Source: Nitrosomonadaceae bacterium
Lineage (GTDB): Bacteria; Pseudomonadota; Gammaproteobacteria; Burkholderiales; Nitrosomonadaceae
Assembly: GCA_024644425.1 (NCBI GenBank)
Contig: JAHELA010000006.1
Span: 1 to 21,625 of the forward strand
Length of the DNA: 21,625 nt
Reading direction: 5' to 3'
Of this stretch, positions 8,043 through 16,185 are shown in pieces. The notes beneath the pieces are model-generated. The model saw nothing but the letters and a program-made list of their open reading frames with translations. It made no database searches and was not told where the DNA came from. Positions within the stretch are counted from its first letter, which is position 1; every line of letters begins with the position of its first letter. Position numbers and translations under genes: made by a program.

Positions 8043-8530
8043 GATGCCAAGGGCCAGCGACCGATAGAAGTATAAACTGATCTGTCTCTACCCTGCTCCG
8101 ATTTCACCAGTAACCACTCACGTACAGGCCAGATAATTGGCTCTTCTAAATGTATTAATGAGTTAGGCAAAACATGGTGTTGAACCTTTCTTACTAGTGT
8201 TATGTGTGGTGTAAAAACTCTGTGATCAAAAGAAAAACCATTGGCAGATAAGATTTTCTTTAAAGAAATTACTAAATCACAGAGTTCGAGTGGAACCTCA
8301 TCTGTGCCAGCGTAGACTAAACGATTACTCTGCCAGTAATGATTCCCGTCAACTATAAAATTAAATGCCCGCCCCTTTACCGTATTTGCTACTAAAAGTA
8401 GTTGATCCAACTGACTAGCTTCAATTTCTCCTAGAAAAATCAGTGTAAGATGAATGTTATCAGCTACAACTTTCCTTCCTCCACAGACTAATTTTAGTTT
8501 CTCTGACAAATCATCTAATTGATGCCGCAC
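8033..8530 (-). CDS. thpR: RNA 2',3'-cyclic phosphodiesterase ThpR (2H family), start anomalous
   Basis: A 2H-phosphoesterase (formerly 2'-5' RNA ligase). Both catalytic HxT motifs are present: NIHLTLIFLG near residue 25 and FTPHITLVR near residue 111. From the only canonical in-frame start, GTG 8530, the protein is 165 residues and lacks the first beta strand of the family. The missing part is encoded in frame just upstream: codons 8560-8531 read VFFAIWPNNE, matching the family's usual FFALWP start. However, the frame from the TGA at 8611-8609 down to 8530 has no ATG, GTG or TTG. An AGGAAG at 8575-8570 is well placed for a start near 8563. Either a rare start codon is used or the start was lost by mutation. 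It follows ispF by about 60 bases. Confidence 0.85.
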   Translation of the reverse strand: MRHQLDDLSEKLKLVCGGRKVVADNIHLTLIFLGEIEASQLDQLLLVANTVKGRAFNFIVDGNHYWQSNRLVYAGTDEVPLELCDLVISLKKILSANGFSFDHRVFTPHITLVRKVQHHVLPNSLIHLEEPIIWPVREWLLVKSEQGRDRSVYTSIGRWPLASHR

Positions 8531-8592
8531 TTCATTGTTTGGCCATATTGCAAAGAATACACTGACCGACTTCCTTACTTTATATATTTGCT

Positions 8593-9093
8593 TCAGCTTA
8601 CTGCTCTCTCAGTTCCAATAATTAGGCATACTGCTTCCGCCTCAATAGCCTCACCCTGACCTATTGGCCCTAGATGCTCAGCAGTCTTAGCTTTAACATT
8701 GACATCATTAGATTCAACACCAAGATCATTTGCAATGTTTGCTATCATCTCTGGAATATGCGGTGACATTTTGGGCATTTGAGCAATAATTGTTGCATCA
8801 ATATTGATCGGCTTGTAGTTATTCTCCCTAAGTAGATGGCAAACTTCTCTTAATAATACTCGACTGTCAATATTCTTGTAGCTTGGGTCAGTATCTGAAA
8901 AATGCCTCCCAATATCTCCTAACGCAGCTGCTCCTAATAATGCATCACAAACTGCATGTAACAACACATCGGCGTCGGAATGTCCGAGTAAACCTTTCTC
9001 ATAAGGAATCGTTACCCCACCAATAATCAGCTTACGTCCTTCGACTAACTGGTGTATATCAGAACCTTGTCCAATTCTAACTACACTCACCAT
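8593..9093 (-). CDS. ispF: 2-C-methyl-D-erythritol 2,4-cyclodiphosphate synthase
   Basis: A 166-residue enzyme of the MEP isoprenoid pathway that cyclises CDP-ME 2-phosphate to MEcPP with release of CMP. Zinc ligands Asp12 and His14 are in GSDIH (Ser in place of the common Tyr), and the GHSDADVLLHAVCDALLGAA block near residue 37 and the AKTAEHLGPIGQGEAIEA block near 130 are diagnostic. I chose ATG 9093; GTG 9096 and GTG 9090 are also possible, and the six-G tract at 9101-9096 could serve any of the later ones. The start lies inside the end of ispD (17-base overlap), indicating translational coupling of the two MEP genes. Confidence 0.96.
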   Translation of the reverse strand: MVSVVRIGQGSDIHQLVEGRKLIIGGVTIPYEKGLLGHSDADVLLHAVCDALLGAAALGDIGRHFSDTDPSYKNIDSRVLLREVCHLLRENNYKPINIDATIIAQMPKMSPHIPEMIANIANDLGVESNDVNVKAKTAEHLGPIGQGEAIEAEAVCLIIGTERAVS

Positions 9094-9799
9094 CACCCCC
9101 CAATTGCGTTCGTAGTATCAGTTCCGCCAAGACTATATCCTGTGGATAAGTAATTTTTAAATTACGTGTGTCACTGAGTACCAGTTTAGGATGTAAACCC
9201 AATCCCTCAATTGCACTAGCATCGTCAGTCATAGTCATGCTGCTTGGCCTACTTAAGGCATCCACTAAAAGTTTGTATCGAAACATTTGAGGTGTTTGTG
9301 CTTGCCACAAATCCTTCCTAGATTCGGTTCGCTCAACTCGACTACTAACATTACTTCTTTTTAACGTATCGGCCAAAGGAACTGCTAGCAATCCACCAAC
9401 TGCATCATTAGTTAACTCATCCACTATTTTTTCAAGTAGCGTTTCACTCAAACAAGGTCGTGCAGCATCGTGTACTAGCACCCAATCATTATCACCAATT
9501 AACAGTTTTTCCGAAGCTGCTTTGAGACCATTAAGTATACTCATAGAGCGAGTTGTACCACCACAATTTAACATAATTAGCTTATCAGAAAATTCCGACC
9601 AGTCATGCTTTAACCACTCACTATCGTGAGGCGCTAAAACAACAAAAACACTAGCAATTTTTGGAAAATGACATAGTGCCTTCAACGCATGATAAATCAT
9701 TGGCCTGCCAGCTATTGGCAAATATTGTTTGGGCAAATTGTTCTCCATACGTGAACCAGACCCTGCAGCCGGAATTAATGCAAAATATTTTGACATCAT
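9077..9799 (-). CDS. ispD: 2-C-methyl-D-erythritol 4-phosphate cytidylyltransferase
   Basis: A 240-residue nucleotidyltransferase that makes CDP-methylerythritol from MEP and CTP in the cytosol. The nucleotide-binding loop AAGSGSRM followed by PKQY is at residues 11-26, the VLVHDAARP motif is near residue 107, and the QTPQMFRY segment near 170 is typical. Two ATGs in tandem (9799, 9796) start the frame; no good Shine-Dalgarno is visible. It is the first gene of the ispD-ispF-thpR run and is divergent from prfB, the two starts being about 146 bases apart. Confidence 0.96.
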   Translation of the reverse strand: MMSKYFALIPAAGSGSRMENNLPKQYLPIAGRPMIYHALKALCHFPKIASVFVVLAPHDSEWLKHDWSEFSDKLIMLNCGGTTRSMSILNGLKAASEKLLIGDNDWVLVHDAARPCLSETLLEKIVDELTNDAVGGLLAVPLADTLKRSNVSSRVERTESRKDLWQAQTPQMFRYKLLVDALSRPSSMTMTDDASAIEGLGLHPKLVLSDTRNLKITYPQDIVLAELILRTQLGGDGECS

Positions 9800-9945
9800 G
9801 TAATTGTAACGAAAAAATAGACTTTCTTCCTTACATGTCTTTGAGGCAATTTTTTATATCTCTGAATACAAAGTGATAGGAGGAAGCTCTTCTTATTCAG
9901 CTTACGGTATAATTACTTAATTATGGTATTTCAGGACACAGCAAT

Positions 9946-11050
9946 ATGGAAGCAGAACAAATCAACACTATTGCCAATCAACTCACCAACCTCAATAATC
10001 GAGCAGAAGAGTTACGGAGGTATCTTTGACTTTGATGCTAAGCAAACACGTCTAAATGAACTCTCCCAACTAGCTGAAGACCCAGCAATTTGGGGTGATA
10101 GTAAACGTGCCCAGGAATGGGGGCGTGAAAAGAAAACGCTAGAAGATGTAATTCATACTTTAGAAACAATTGGACAGCAATTACAAGATACTAGTGATTT
10201 GTTCCAAATGGCAAGGGAAGAAAAAGACGTAAAAATGTTAAAAAGCATCAGCGATGATGTAAGTAAACTGGAAGTGACAGTGGCAGATATGGAATTCTGC
10301 CGTATGTTTACCAATCCAATGGATCCCAATAACTGCTTTTTAGAAATTCAGTCTGGTTCTGGCGGCACTGAAGCACAAGATTGGGCATCAATGCTAGAAC
10401 GTATGTATCTACGTTATTGTGAGCGTCATAGTTATAAGGTGGAAGTATTAGAAGAATCTTCGGGTGAAGTCGCAGGTATCAAGAGCGCCGCTCTCAAAAT
10501 ATCGGGCGATTACGCTTATGGCTATCTGCGTACCGAAAGCGGCATTCATCGTTTAGTAAGAAAATCCCCGTTTGACTCTGGAAATCGCCGCCATACTTCG
10601 TTTGCTAGCGTATTTGTCTACCCAGAAGCAGACGATACTATTGAAATAGAAATCAATCCTGCAGACTTACGTATTGATACATACCGAGCTTCTGGCGCAG
10701 GTGGCCAACACATCAACAAAACTGATTCAGCCATTCGTATAACTCATAATCCATCCGGTATTGTTGTGAGATGCCAGAATGACCGATCACAACACCGGAA
10801 TCGTGCAGAAGCAATGGCAATGCTAAAGTCACGCCTATATGAAGAGGAATTACGTAAACGTAATGATGAAAAACAGGCCATAGAAGACTCCAAAACTGAC
10901 ATCGGTTGGGGACATCAAATACGTTCCTATGTGCTGGATCAGTCTCGTATCAAAGATCTACGCACAGGAATAGAAATTGGCAATACTCAAGCAGTACTTG
11001 ATGGCGGATTAGATGATTTTATTCGGGAAAATCTAAAACAGGGATCATAA
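9946..11050 (+). CDS. prfB: Peptide chain release factor 2, programmed +1 frameshift
   Basis: RF2 recognises UGA and UAA stop codons and triggers peptide release. The gene reads in two frames: codons 1-27 from ATG 9946 to CTT 10024-10026, then an in-frame TGA (10027-10029), with translation continuing in the +1 frame from GAC 10028. The product is 367 residues. The tripeptide anticodon SPF is at residues 207-209 and the catalytic GGQ at 252-254, close to the Escherichia coli positions. AGGA precedes the ATG by nine bases. A frame opening at 9923 in the +1 frame gives an alternative but non-family N-terminus and is an artefact of ignoring the shift. lysS follows as in many bacteria, although msrB is interposed on the other strand. 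Confidence 0.95.
10015..10030 (+). promoter_or_regulatory. prfB programmed +1 frameshift site
   Basis: CGGAGG, an internal Shine-Dalgarno-like sequence, is followed by TAT CTT TGA C. This is the canonical RF2 autoregulation site: the slippery CTT, the UGA decoded by RF2 itself and the following C. When RF2 is scarce, ribosomes slip forward one base and complete the protein. Confidence 0.93.
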
Positions 11051-11112
11051 CCCACAATCAGAATTAACAACTTTCTAGCCATAATCGATACATTCAATAA
11101 TGTTTAGTTTTA

Positions 11113-11592
11113 TTATTCCGAATTACTTACGCCTTCTTTTACCAAATCCATTTTTAGGAATATATCTAAGTAATCTTCGTATCCTTGCTCTTTCATCATC
11201 TCAACAGGGATAAATCGTAAAGATGCCGAATTAATGCAATAGCGCCTCCATGTCGGCGCTGGTCCATCACTAAACACGTGACCCAAATGGGAATCTGCTT
11301 GCTGCGAACGTACCTCTGTTCTTATCATGCCATATTTGTAATCTTGTTTTTCTACAACTCCGTTATACCTAAGTGGGCGTGTGAAACTTGGCCAACCAGT
11401 ACCAGAATCAAACTTATCCATTGAGCCAAAAAGGGGCTCGCCAGAAACCACATCTACATAAAGTCCTGGCTCATAATTATTCCAATATGCATTCTTGAAT
11501 GGCTGTTCCGTGCCCCCTGTCTGTGTGACCGTAAACTGCTCAGTAGATAATTTTTTCAACTTATTTAGGTCTGTTTTCTGTAAATTTTTCAT
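11113..11592 (-). CDS. msrB: Peptide-methionine (R)-S-oxide reductase MsrB, one-cysteine zinc-less type
   Basis: A 159-residue MsrB that reduces the R-epimer of methionine sulfoxide in proteins. The GTGWPSF segment near residue 64, the HLGHVFSDGP segment near 102 and the catalytic Cys119 in RRYCINSASL are all present. The zinc-binding CxxC pairs of many MsrB proteins are absent (YVDVVSGEPLF occupies the usual place), and Cys119 is the only cysteine in the protein, so no internal resolving cysteine exists; regeneration would need an external reductant or partner. There is no signal peptide, so it is probably cytosolic. It is convergent with prfB and divergent from lysS. Confidence 0.94.
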   Translation of the reverse strand: MKNLQKTDLNKLKKLSTEQFTVTQTGGTEQPFKNAYWNNYEPGLYVDVVSGEPLFGSMDKFDSGTGWPSFTRPLRYNGVVEKQDYKYGMIRTEVRSQQADSHLGHVFSDGPAPTWRRYCINSASLRFIPVEMMKEQGYEDYLDIFLKMDLVKEGVSNSE

Positions 11593-11841
11593 AATATCAA
11601 TTGAATAAAGTACTATCGCTCTCCAGTATGGTATTCACACTTTGTGCCACCAGTTTAATGCTTGCTATCAGAAAAATAGCAGTAAAAACCTAAGGCCAAG
11701 GAATTATGTTAAGTATATAAGATTCCATATATTTTAAAAATATGAACAACTATACAATAAAATAAATATAAACTGATATGCAAGCAATCCCCAGCGTGTA
11801 CTTGATTCTGTAAGATGATGGCGCAGAGGGTGGCACAACGC

Positions 11842-11847
11842 TATAAT
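11842..11847 (+). promoter_or_regulatory. Possible -10 element for lysS
   Basis: TATAAT lies 41 bases before the lysS ATG in the 296-base msrB-lysS intergenic region. No good -35 hexamer is found 16-18 bases upstream. The element sits between GTGGC (11830-11834) and GCCAC (11851-11855), a short inverted repeat that may be regulatory or chance. The rest of the intergenic region is AT-rich and shows nothing else I can support. Confidence 0.35.
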
Positions 11848-11888
11848 TGGCGCCACATATAGTATGAGATTTATATTAAGGATAGGGA

Positions 11889-13394
11889 ATGAGCAATCAG
11901 GAAGAAAAACCGCCTCAAGATACTAATTTGATTATTGAAGAACGACGTGCGAAATTATCTGCATTGCGTCTAGCAGGCAATGCCTTTCCAAATGATTTTC
12001 GCCGTAACGATTTGGCATCAGATCTTCATGAAAAATATGACAAGCTATCGAATGATGCTCTAGAGGCAAATCCGATATCTGTAGGGGTAGCTGGCCGCAT
12101 GATGCTAAAACGTGTGATGGGAAAGGCAAGCTTCGCCACCATTCAAGATATGAGTGGACAAATTCAATTATACATCACCAACAATATTGCTGGTGAAGCT
12201 ACCCACGCTGAATTCAAGCATTATGATTTAGGTGATATCTTAGGCGCGCGAGGATCACTTTTCGTAACTAAAACTGGCGAGCTCTCAGTACGTGTAACAT
12301 GTTTGCGACTTTTAACTAAATCATTACGCCCTCTACCTGAGAAATTTCACGGTCTCACAGATCAGGAACAAAAATATCGCCAGCGATATCTTGATCTAAT
12401 CTCTAACGAGGATACTAGAAAGGTATTTATTACACGCTCTAATATTATTCAATCTATTCGTGATTTCTTTGTCGCACGTGGTTATATGGAAGTAGAAACA
12501 CCGATGATGCACCCTATTCCAGGTGGCGCAGCAGCACGTCCCTTTGTGACTCATCACAATGCGCTAGACATGGATCTTTATTTACGAGTTGCACCAGAAT
12601 TATACTTAAAACGTTTAGTAGTGAGTGGAATGGAAAAAATTTTTGAAATAAACCGTAGTTTCAGAAATGAGGGAATTTCCATCCGTCACAATCCTGAGTT
12701 TACAATGTTAGAATTTTATGAGGCCTACCAAGATCACGTATATTTGATGGATCTAACAGAAACATTGCTCCGTGATATTGCAATAAAAGTTTTAGGTACG
12801 ACTATAATCTCCTATCAAGGACATAAAGTTGATCTTGCAAATCCATTTTTAAGATTATCCATCACGCAAGCAATTCAAAAATTTCACCCAGAATACACTG
12901 ACGCACAGCTCAATAATCGTACATTCCTAATTAATAAATTGCAGTCGTTAGATATTATTTACAAACCGGAAGATGGTATAGGTGGATTACAACTCTCACT
13001 ATTTGATGAAACAACTGAACGCTTATTAATTGACCCTATTTTTATTATTAATTACCCAGCAGATGTCTCTCCTCTAGCACGCCGTAATGATAAAAATCCA
13101 GAGATAACTGACCGTTTTGAACTTTATATTGCTGGGCGTGAAATAGCCAATGGCTTTTCTGAATTGAATGATCCAGAAGATCAGAACGCGCGCTTCTCTG
13201 CACAAGCACTTGCTAAAGAATCAGGAGATGCAGAAGCTATGCATTACGATGGCGACTATATTCGCGCATTAGAATACGGCCTCCCCCCCACAGCGGGTGA
13301 AGGCATCGGTATAGATCGTTTAGTTATGTTACTTACCGATAGCCCAAGTATTCGTGATGTAATACTATTTCCTCATTTGCGACGAGAAGACTAA
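11889..13394 (+). CDS. lysS: Lysyl-tRNA synthetase, class II
   Basis: A 501-residue class IIb synthetase that charges tRNA-Lys. The N-terminal OB-fold anticodon-binding domain covers about residues 60-150 (VAGRMMLKRVMGKASFATIQD). The catalytic domain follows, with KYRQRYLDL near residue 163, motif 2 around 253-276 (FEINRSFRNEG, then HNPEFTMLEFYEAY) and motif 3 at about 470-478 (GEGIGIDRL). Length matches bacterial LysS. AAGGA lies six bases before the ATG. Its place after prfB is widely conserved. No separate regulatory RNA such as a T-box is seen upstream. Confidence 0.97.
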   Translation: MSNQEEKPPQDTNLIIEERRAKLSALRLAGNAFPNDFRRNDLASDLHEKYDKLSNDALEANPISVGVAGRMMLKRVMGKASFATIQDMSGQIQLYITNNIAGEATHAEFKHYDLGDILGARGSLFVTKTGELSVRVTCLRLLTKSLRPLPEKFHGLTDQEQKYRQRYLDLISNEDTRKVFITRSNIIQSIRDFFVARGYMEVETPMMHPIPGGAAARPFVTHHNALDMDLYLRVAPELYLKRLVVSGMEKIFEINRSFRNEGISIRHNPEFTMLEFYEAYQDHVYLMDLTETLLRDIAIKVLGTTIISYQGHKVDLANPFLRLSITQAIQKFHPEYTDAQLNNRTFLINKLQSLDIIYKPEDGIGGLQLSLFDETTERLLIDPIFIINYPADVSPLARRNDKNPEITDRFELYIAGREIANGFSELNDPEDQNARFSAQALAKESGDAEAMHYDGDYIRALEYGLPPTAGEGIGIDRLVMLLTDSPSIRDVILFPHLRRED

Positions 13395-13470
13395 CTTATT
13401 ACAACACTAAAGTAGTTCTATATTTCACTAAACAAAGCTCTTCAAATATTTTTTAGTGCCATTTTAGATA

Positions 13471-13497
13471 TTGACATATACCCAGGTGGGGTATAAG
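13471..13497 (+). promoter_or_regulatory. copA promoter with CsoR-like operator
   Basis: TTGACA (13471-13476) is a perfect -35 hexamer, followed by TATAAG (13492-13497) at a 15-base spacing. Between and overlapping them is TATACCC-AGGTG-GGGTATA (13477-13495), a perfect 7-bp inverted repeat with a 5-base centre. Its TACCC/GGGTA arms match the G/C-tract operators known for CsoR copper repressors, and a CsoR-type gene ends the same operon. Repressor bound here would cover both promoter elements. The operator assignment is inference from motif and context. Confidence 0.72.
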
Positions 13498-13525
13498 GTA
13501 ATTCTATTAATAACTAGGAATTATT

Positions 13526-15919
13526 TTGAATTCTCCTAATCTCAAACAAATAGAAATACCTATCGAAGGTATGACCTGCGCGGCCTGTGCCACACGTATA
13601 GAAAAGAATTTAAATAAACTGCCAGGCGTTCATGCAGCAGTCAATCTCACAAATGAGAAAGCACGAATTAATTTCGATGATACTCAGACCATACCTGAGA
13701 AGCTAATTAACTCTATTGAGCAAGCAGGATTCCATGTGGTCCCTCAATCGGTACAACTACAAATCAATGGGATGACCTGTACAACATGTAGTGACCGTAT
13801 TAAAAGAGCGTTGAACAATCTTCCCGGAGTCACCGCTACAGTCAATTTAGCCACAGAAAGGGCTCATGCAAGCTTCAACCCTGGTTCAACGACAGCAAGC
13901 GAACTGATAGCTACTATTGTCAAAGAAGGCTATAGCGCCACTGAAATCACTGAAGCTAACCGTATCGAGGAAAAAGCACGGCGATTAGCTACCTACCGGG
14001 CAGAACTTCGTATGTTTTGGATTTCTGCTGCCCTTACCCTACCCTTGATGCTACATATGGGAACTATTTTTTCAGGTATTACTACTGAGTTACTACCGCG
14101 CTGGTTGCAGTGGCTGCTTGCTACCCCTATACAATTCTGGATTGGTATGCGTTTTTATACAGGTGCATGGCATGCGCTTCGCGGAGGTAGCGCAAACATG
14201 GATGTTTTAGTTGCACTTGGAACTAGCATGGCCTATTTTTTTAGTGTAGTTGTCACATTATTTGCTCTTAATCAACATGTTTATTTTGAGTCAAGTGCGG
14301 CTATTATCACTTTAGTTTTACTGGGTAAACTAATGGAGACACGCGCTAAAAATAAAACTTCAGCAGCTATTGAAAAACTTATAGGGCTACAACCTAAGAC
14401 TGCGCGAGTAGAGCGTGATGGTAAGATCATTGATGTAGATGCAAGCACCCTTAAAATAAATGATGTTTTTATCGTACGTCCAGGTGAGAATCTGCCAGTA
14501 GATGGTATCGTTATTGAGGGCTCATCTAATGTAAATGAATCAATGTTAACTGGTGAAAGTCTACCCCTATCTAAAAATGTTGGAGCAAAAGTCTATGCTG
14601 CAACTATGAACCAACAAGGATTACTTAAATGTCGTGCTACCAGCGTTGGTGCCCATACACAACTTGCGGCCATAATCCATTTAGTGGAAGAAGCACAGGG
14701 GTCTAAAGCACCGATCCAGAGAATGGCCGATACAATTTCAGGTATCTTTGTTCCAGTAGTTGTAGCTATTAGTACTCTGACTTTTTTACTGACTTGGTGG
14801 CTTGCCAATGACTCCGTTCTAGCGCTTATCAACGCCGTAACGGTATTGGTAATTGCTTGTCCCTGCGCGCTGGGATTAGCTACACCAACAGCGATCATGG
14901 TTGGAGTAGGGCGTGGTGCACAAGTCGGAGTATTAGTTAAAAATGCTGCTGCTCTTGAACAGGCGGAAAAAATCCAGATACTTATAGTAGACAAGACTGG
15001 AACCCTTACAGAAGGAAAGCCTGTCGTGACCAATATTGTTCCTCTAGGGTCCATTACTGAGCATGATTTAATACAGATTTCTGCTAGTTTAGAACAAGGC
15101 TCAGAGCATCCTCTTGCCAAAGCAATAATAGAACTTGCAACAAACATGAATATTAAACCACAAGCGATTTATGATTTTACTGCTGTCACTGGCAATGGAA
15201 TTACTGCCCGTATTGATGACGCTGAATATATGCTGGGTGCCGCAAAATTTTTAATTGATCGTGGTACAAAAATTGATAACGATCGTATATTTACTCTTCA
15301 AGCTGAAGGTAAAACCGTCATTGGTGTTGCTAAAAAGTTTGACCACGCATTTGAAGTCCTTGGATATATTGCAATCGCTGATCAGCTACGCACCACCTCT
15401 AAACAAGCGGTGAAGCGTCTGCAATCCATGGGGATAGAAGTAATAATGCTCACAGGTGATAACTCTGCTACTGCTGCTTCTATTGCTAAGCAGGTAGGAA
15501 TCGCAGGTTACCGTGCTGAAGTACTGCCTCAAGATAAGGCTGCTGAAGTAGGAAGAATAAAAGAAAGTGGTAAGTTTGTTGCTATGGTGGGAGACGGGAT
15601 AAATGATGCTCCAGCACTTGCAGAAGCCAACGTGAGTTTTGCCATAGGGGCTGGTTCCGATGTAGCGATTGAGGCAGCCGACATCACTCTAGTGCGCAAT
15701 GATTTAATGAGCGTTGTGGATGCAATTTCTCTTTCACACAGAACGCTTAGTAAAGTTCGCCAGAATCTATTTTTTGCTTTCATTTACAATGTGCTAGGCA
15801 TACCGCTTGCAGCAGTAGGATTACTAAATCCAGTGATCGCTGCTACAGCAATGGCAATGAGTTCAGTGTCTGTAGTAGGAAACTCTTTACTATTGAAACG
15901 ATGGAAGGCAAGTTCCTAA
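13526..15919 (+). CDS. copA: Copper-exporting P1B-type ATPase CopA
   Basis: A 797-residue P1B-1 ATPase that exports Cu(I) from the cytoplasm across the inner membrane. Two N-terminal heavy-metal-associated domains carry GMTCAAC (Cys18, Cys21) and GMTCTTC (Cys85, Cys88). The intramembrane metal site is CPC at 445-447, the phosphorylated aspartate is Asp489 in DKTGTLT, the SEHPLAKAI motif marks the P1B nucleotide-binding domain, and GDGINDAPAL begins at 689. Eight membrane helices are expected, and the C-terminal helix has the MAMSSVSVV region diagnostic of Cu(I) pumps. Translation starts at TTG 13526, with AGGA six bases upstream. It is the first gene of copA-copZ-csoR. Confidence 0.95.
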   Translation: MNSPNLKQIEIPIEGMTCAACATRIEKNLNKLPGVHAAVNLTNEKARINFDDTQTIPEKLINSIEQAGFHVVPQSVQLQINGMTCTTCSDRIKRALNNLPGVTATVNLATERAHASFNPGSTTASELIATIVKEGYSATEITEANRIEEKARRLATYRAELRMFWISAALTLPLMLHMGTIFSGITTELLPRWLQWLLATPIQFWIGMRFYTGAWHALRGGSANMDVLVALGTSMAYFFSVVVTLFALNQHVYFESSAAIITLVLLGKLMETRAKNKTSAAIEKLIGLQPKTARVERDGKIIDVDASTLKINDVFIVRPGENLPVDGIVIEGSSNVNESMLTGESLPLSKNVGAKVYAATMNQQGLLKCRATSVGAHTQLAAIIHLVEEAQGSKAPIQRMADTISGIFVPVVVAISTLTFLLTWWLANDSVLALINAVTVLVIACPCALGLATPTAIMVGVGRGAQVGVLVKNAAALEQAEKIQILIVDKTGTLTEGKPVVTNIVPLGSITEHDLIQISASLEQGSEHPLAKAIIELATNMNIKPQAIYDFTAVTGNGITARIDDAEYMLGAAKFLIDRGTKIDNDRIFTLQAEGKTVIGVAKKFDHAFEVLGYIAIADQLRTTSKQAVKRLQSMGIEVIMLTGDNSATAASIAKQVGIAGYRAEVLPQDKAAEVGRIKESGKFVAMVGDGINDAPALAEANVSFAIGAGSDVAIEAADITLVRNDLMSVVDAISLSHRTLSKVRQNLFFAFIYNVLGIPLAAVGLLNPVIAATAMAMSSVSVVGNSLLLKRWKASS

Positions 15920-15951
15920 AATGAGAATCTCTTAGAAATGGAGCGTATAAA

Positions 15952-16185
15952 ATGCAAAAAATCATAATGAATATTAATGGCATGACCTGTCTGGGTTGTG
16001 TCAGTAGTGTAAAAAACGTATTGGAGAGAATTGCTGGAGTAAATGGTGTAGATGTTTCACTTGAGAACGAGCAGGTTACGATCCAGTATGACGCAGAAAA
16101 AACTAATGTAAATCAATTTAAAGAAGCAATTATGGAGGCAGGTTTTGAAATTAATATCTCAAAAGAAACCACACAACAGGCCTAA
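15952..16185 (+). CDS. copZ: CopZ-like copper chaperone (single HMA domain)
   Basis: A 77-residue single heavy-metal-associated domain with the metal-binding motif GMTCLGC (Cys13, Cys16) and the usual ferredoxin-like alternation of strands and helices. It would carry Cu(I) in the cytosol and pass it to the HMA domains of the preceding ATPase. Residues after about 70 (SKETTQQA) form a short polar tail whose coding region overlaps the next gene. GGAG lies eight bases before the ATG, and only 32 bases separate it from copA. The gene symbol reflects context; in some annotations it is simply a heavy-metal-associated domain protein. Confidence 0.9.
   Translation: MQKIIMNINGMTCLGCVSSVKNVLERIAGVNGVDVSLENEQVTIQYDAEKTNVNQFKEAIMEAGFEINISKETTQQA

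Noticed and set aside
9923..9945. ATG at 9923 as the start of prfB.
   Set aside because: It is in the post-shift frame and gives an N-terminus unlike RF2; ATG 9946 with the frameshift site gives the expected sequence.
11090..11112. ACATT-CAAT-AATGT followed by a T-rich tract between prfB and msrB, as a shared terminator.
   Set aside because: Five-pair AT-rich stem; plausible by position but not supportable.
11830..11847. TGGCAC near the lysS promoter, as in a sigma-54 (-24/-12) site.
   Set aside because: The downstream TTGC element is absent at the right spacing and there is no GC at the -12 position; a sigma-70-like TATAAT fits better.
13405..13458. CACTAAA repeats and a distant TTTAGTG between lysS and copA, as a terminator or operator.
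   Set aside because: Long loop of about 19 bases and AT-rich arms; likely chance in an AT-rich gap.
14593..15147. A 184-codon open frame on the minus strand inside copA.
   Set aside because: Shadow of the copA coding sequence; low-complexity product without family resemblance.
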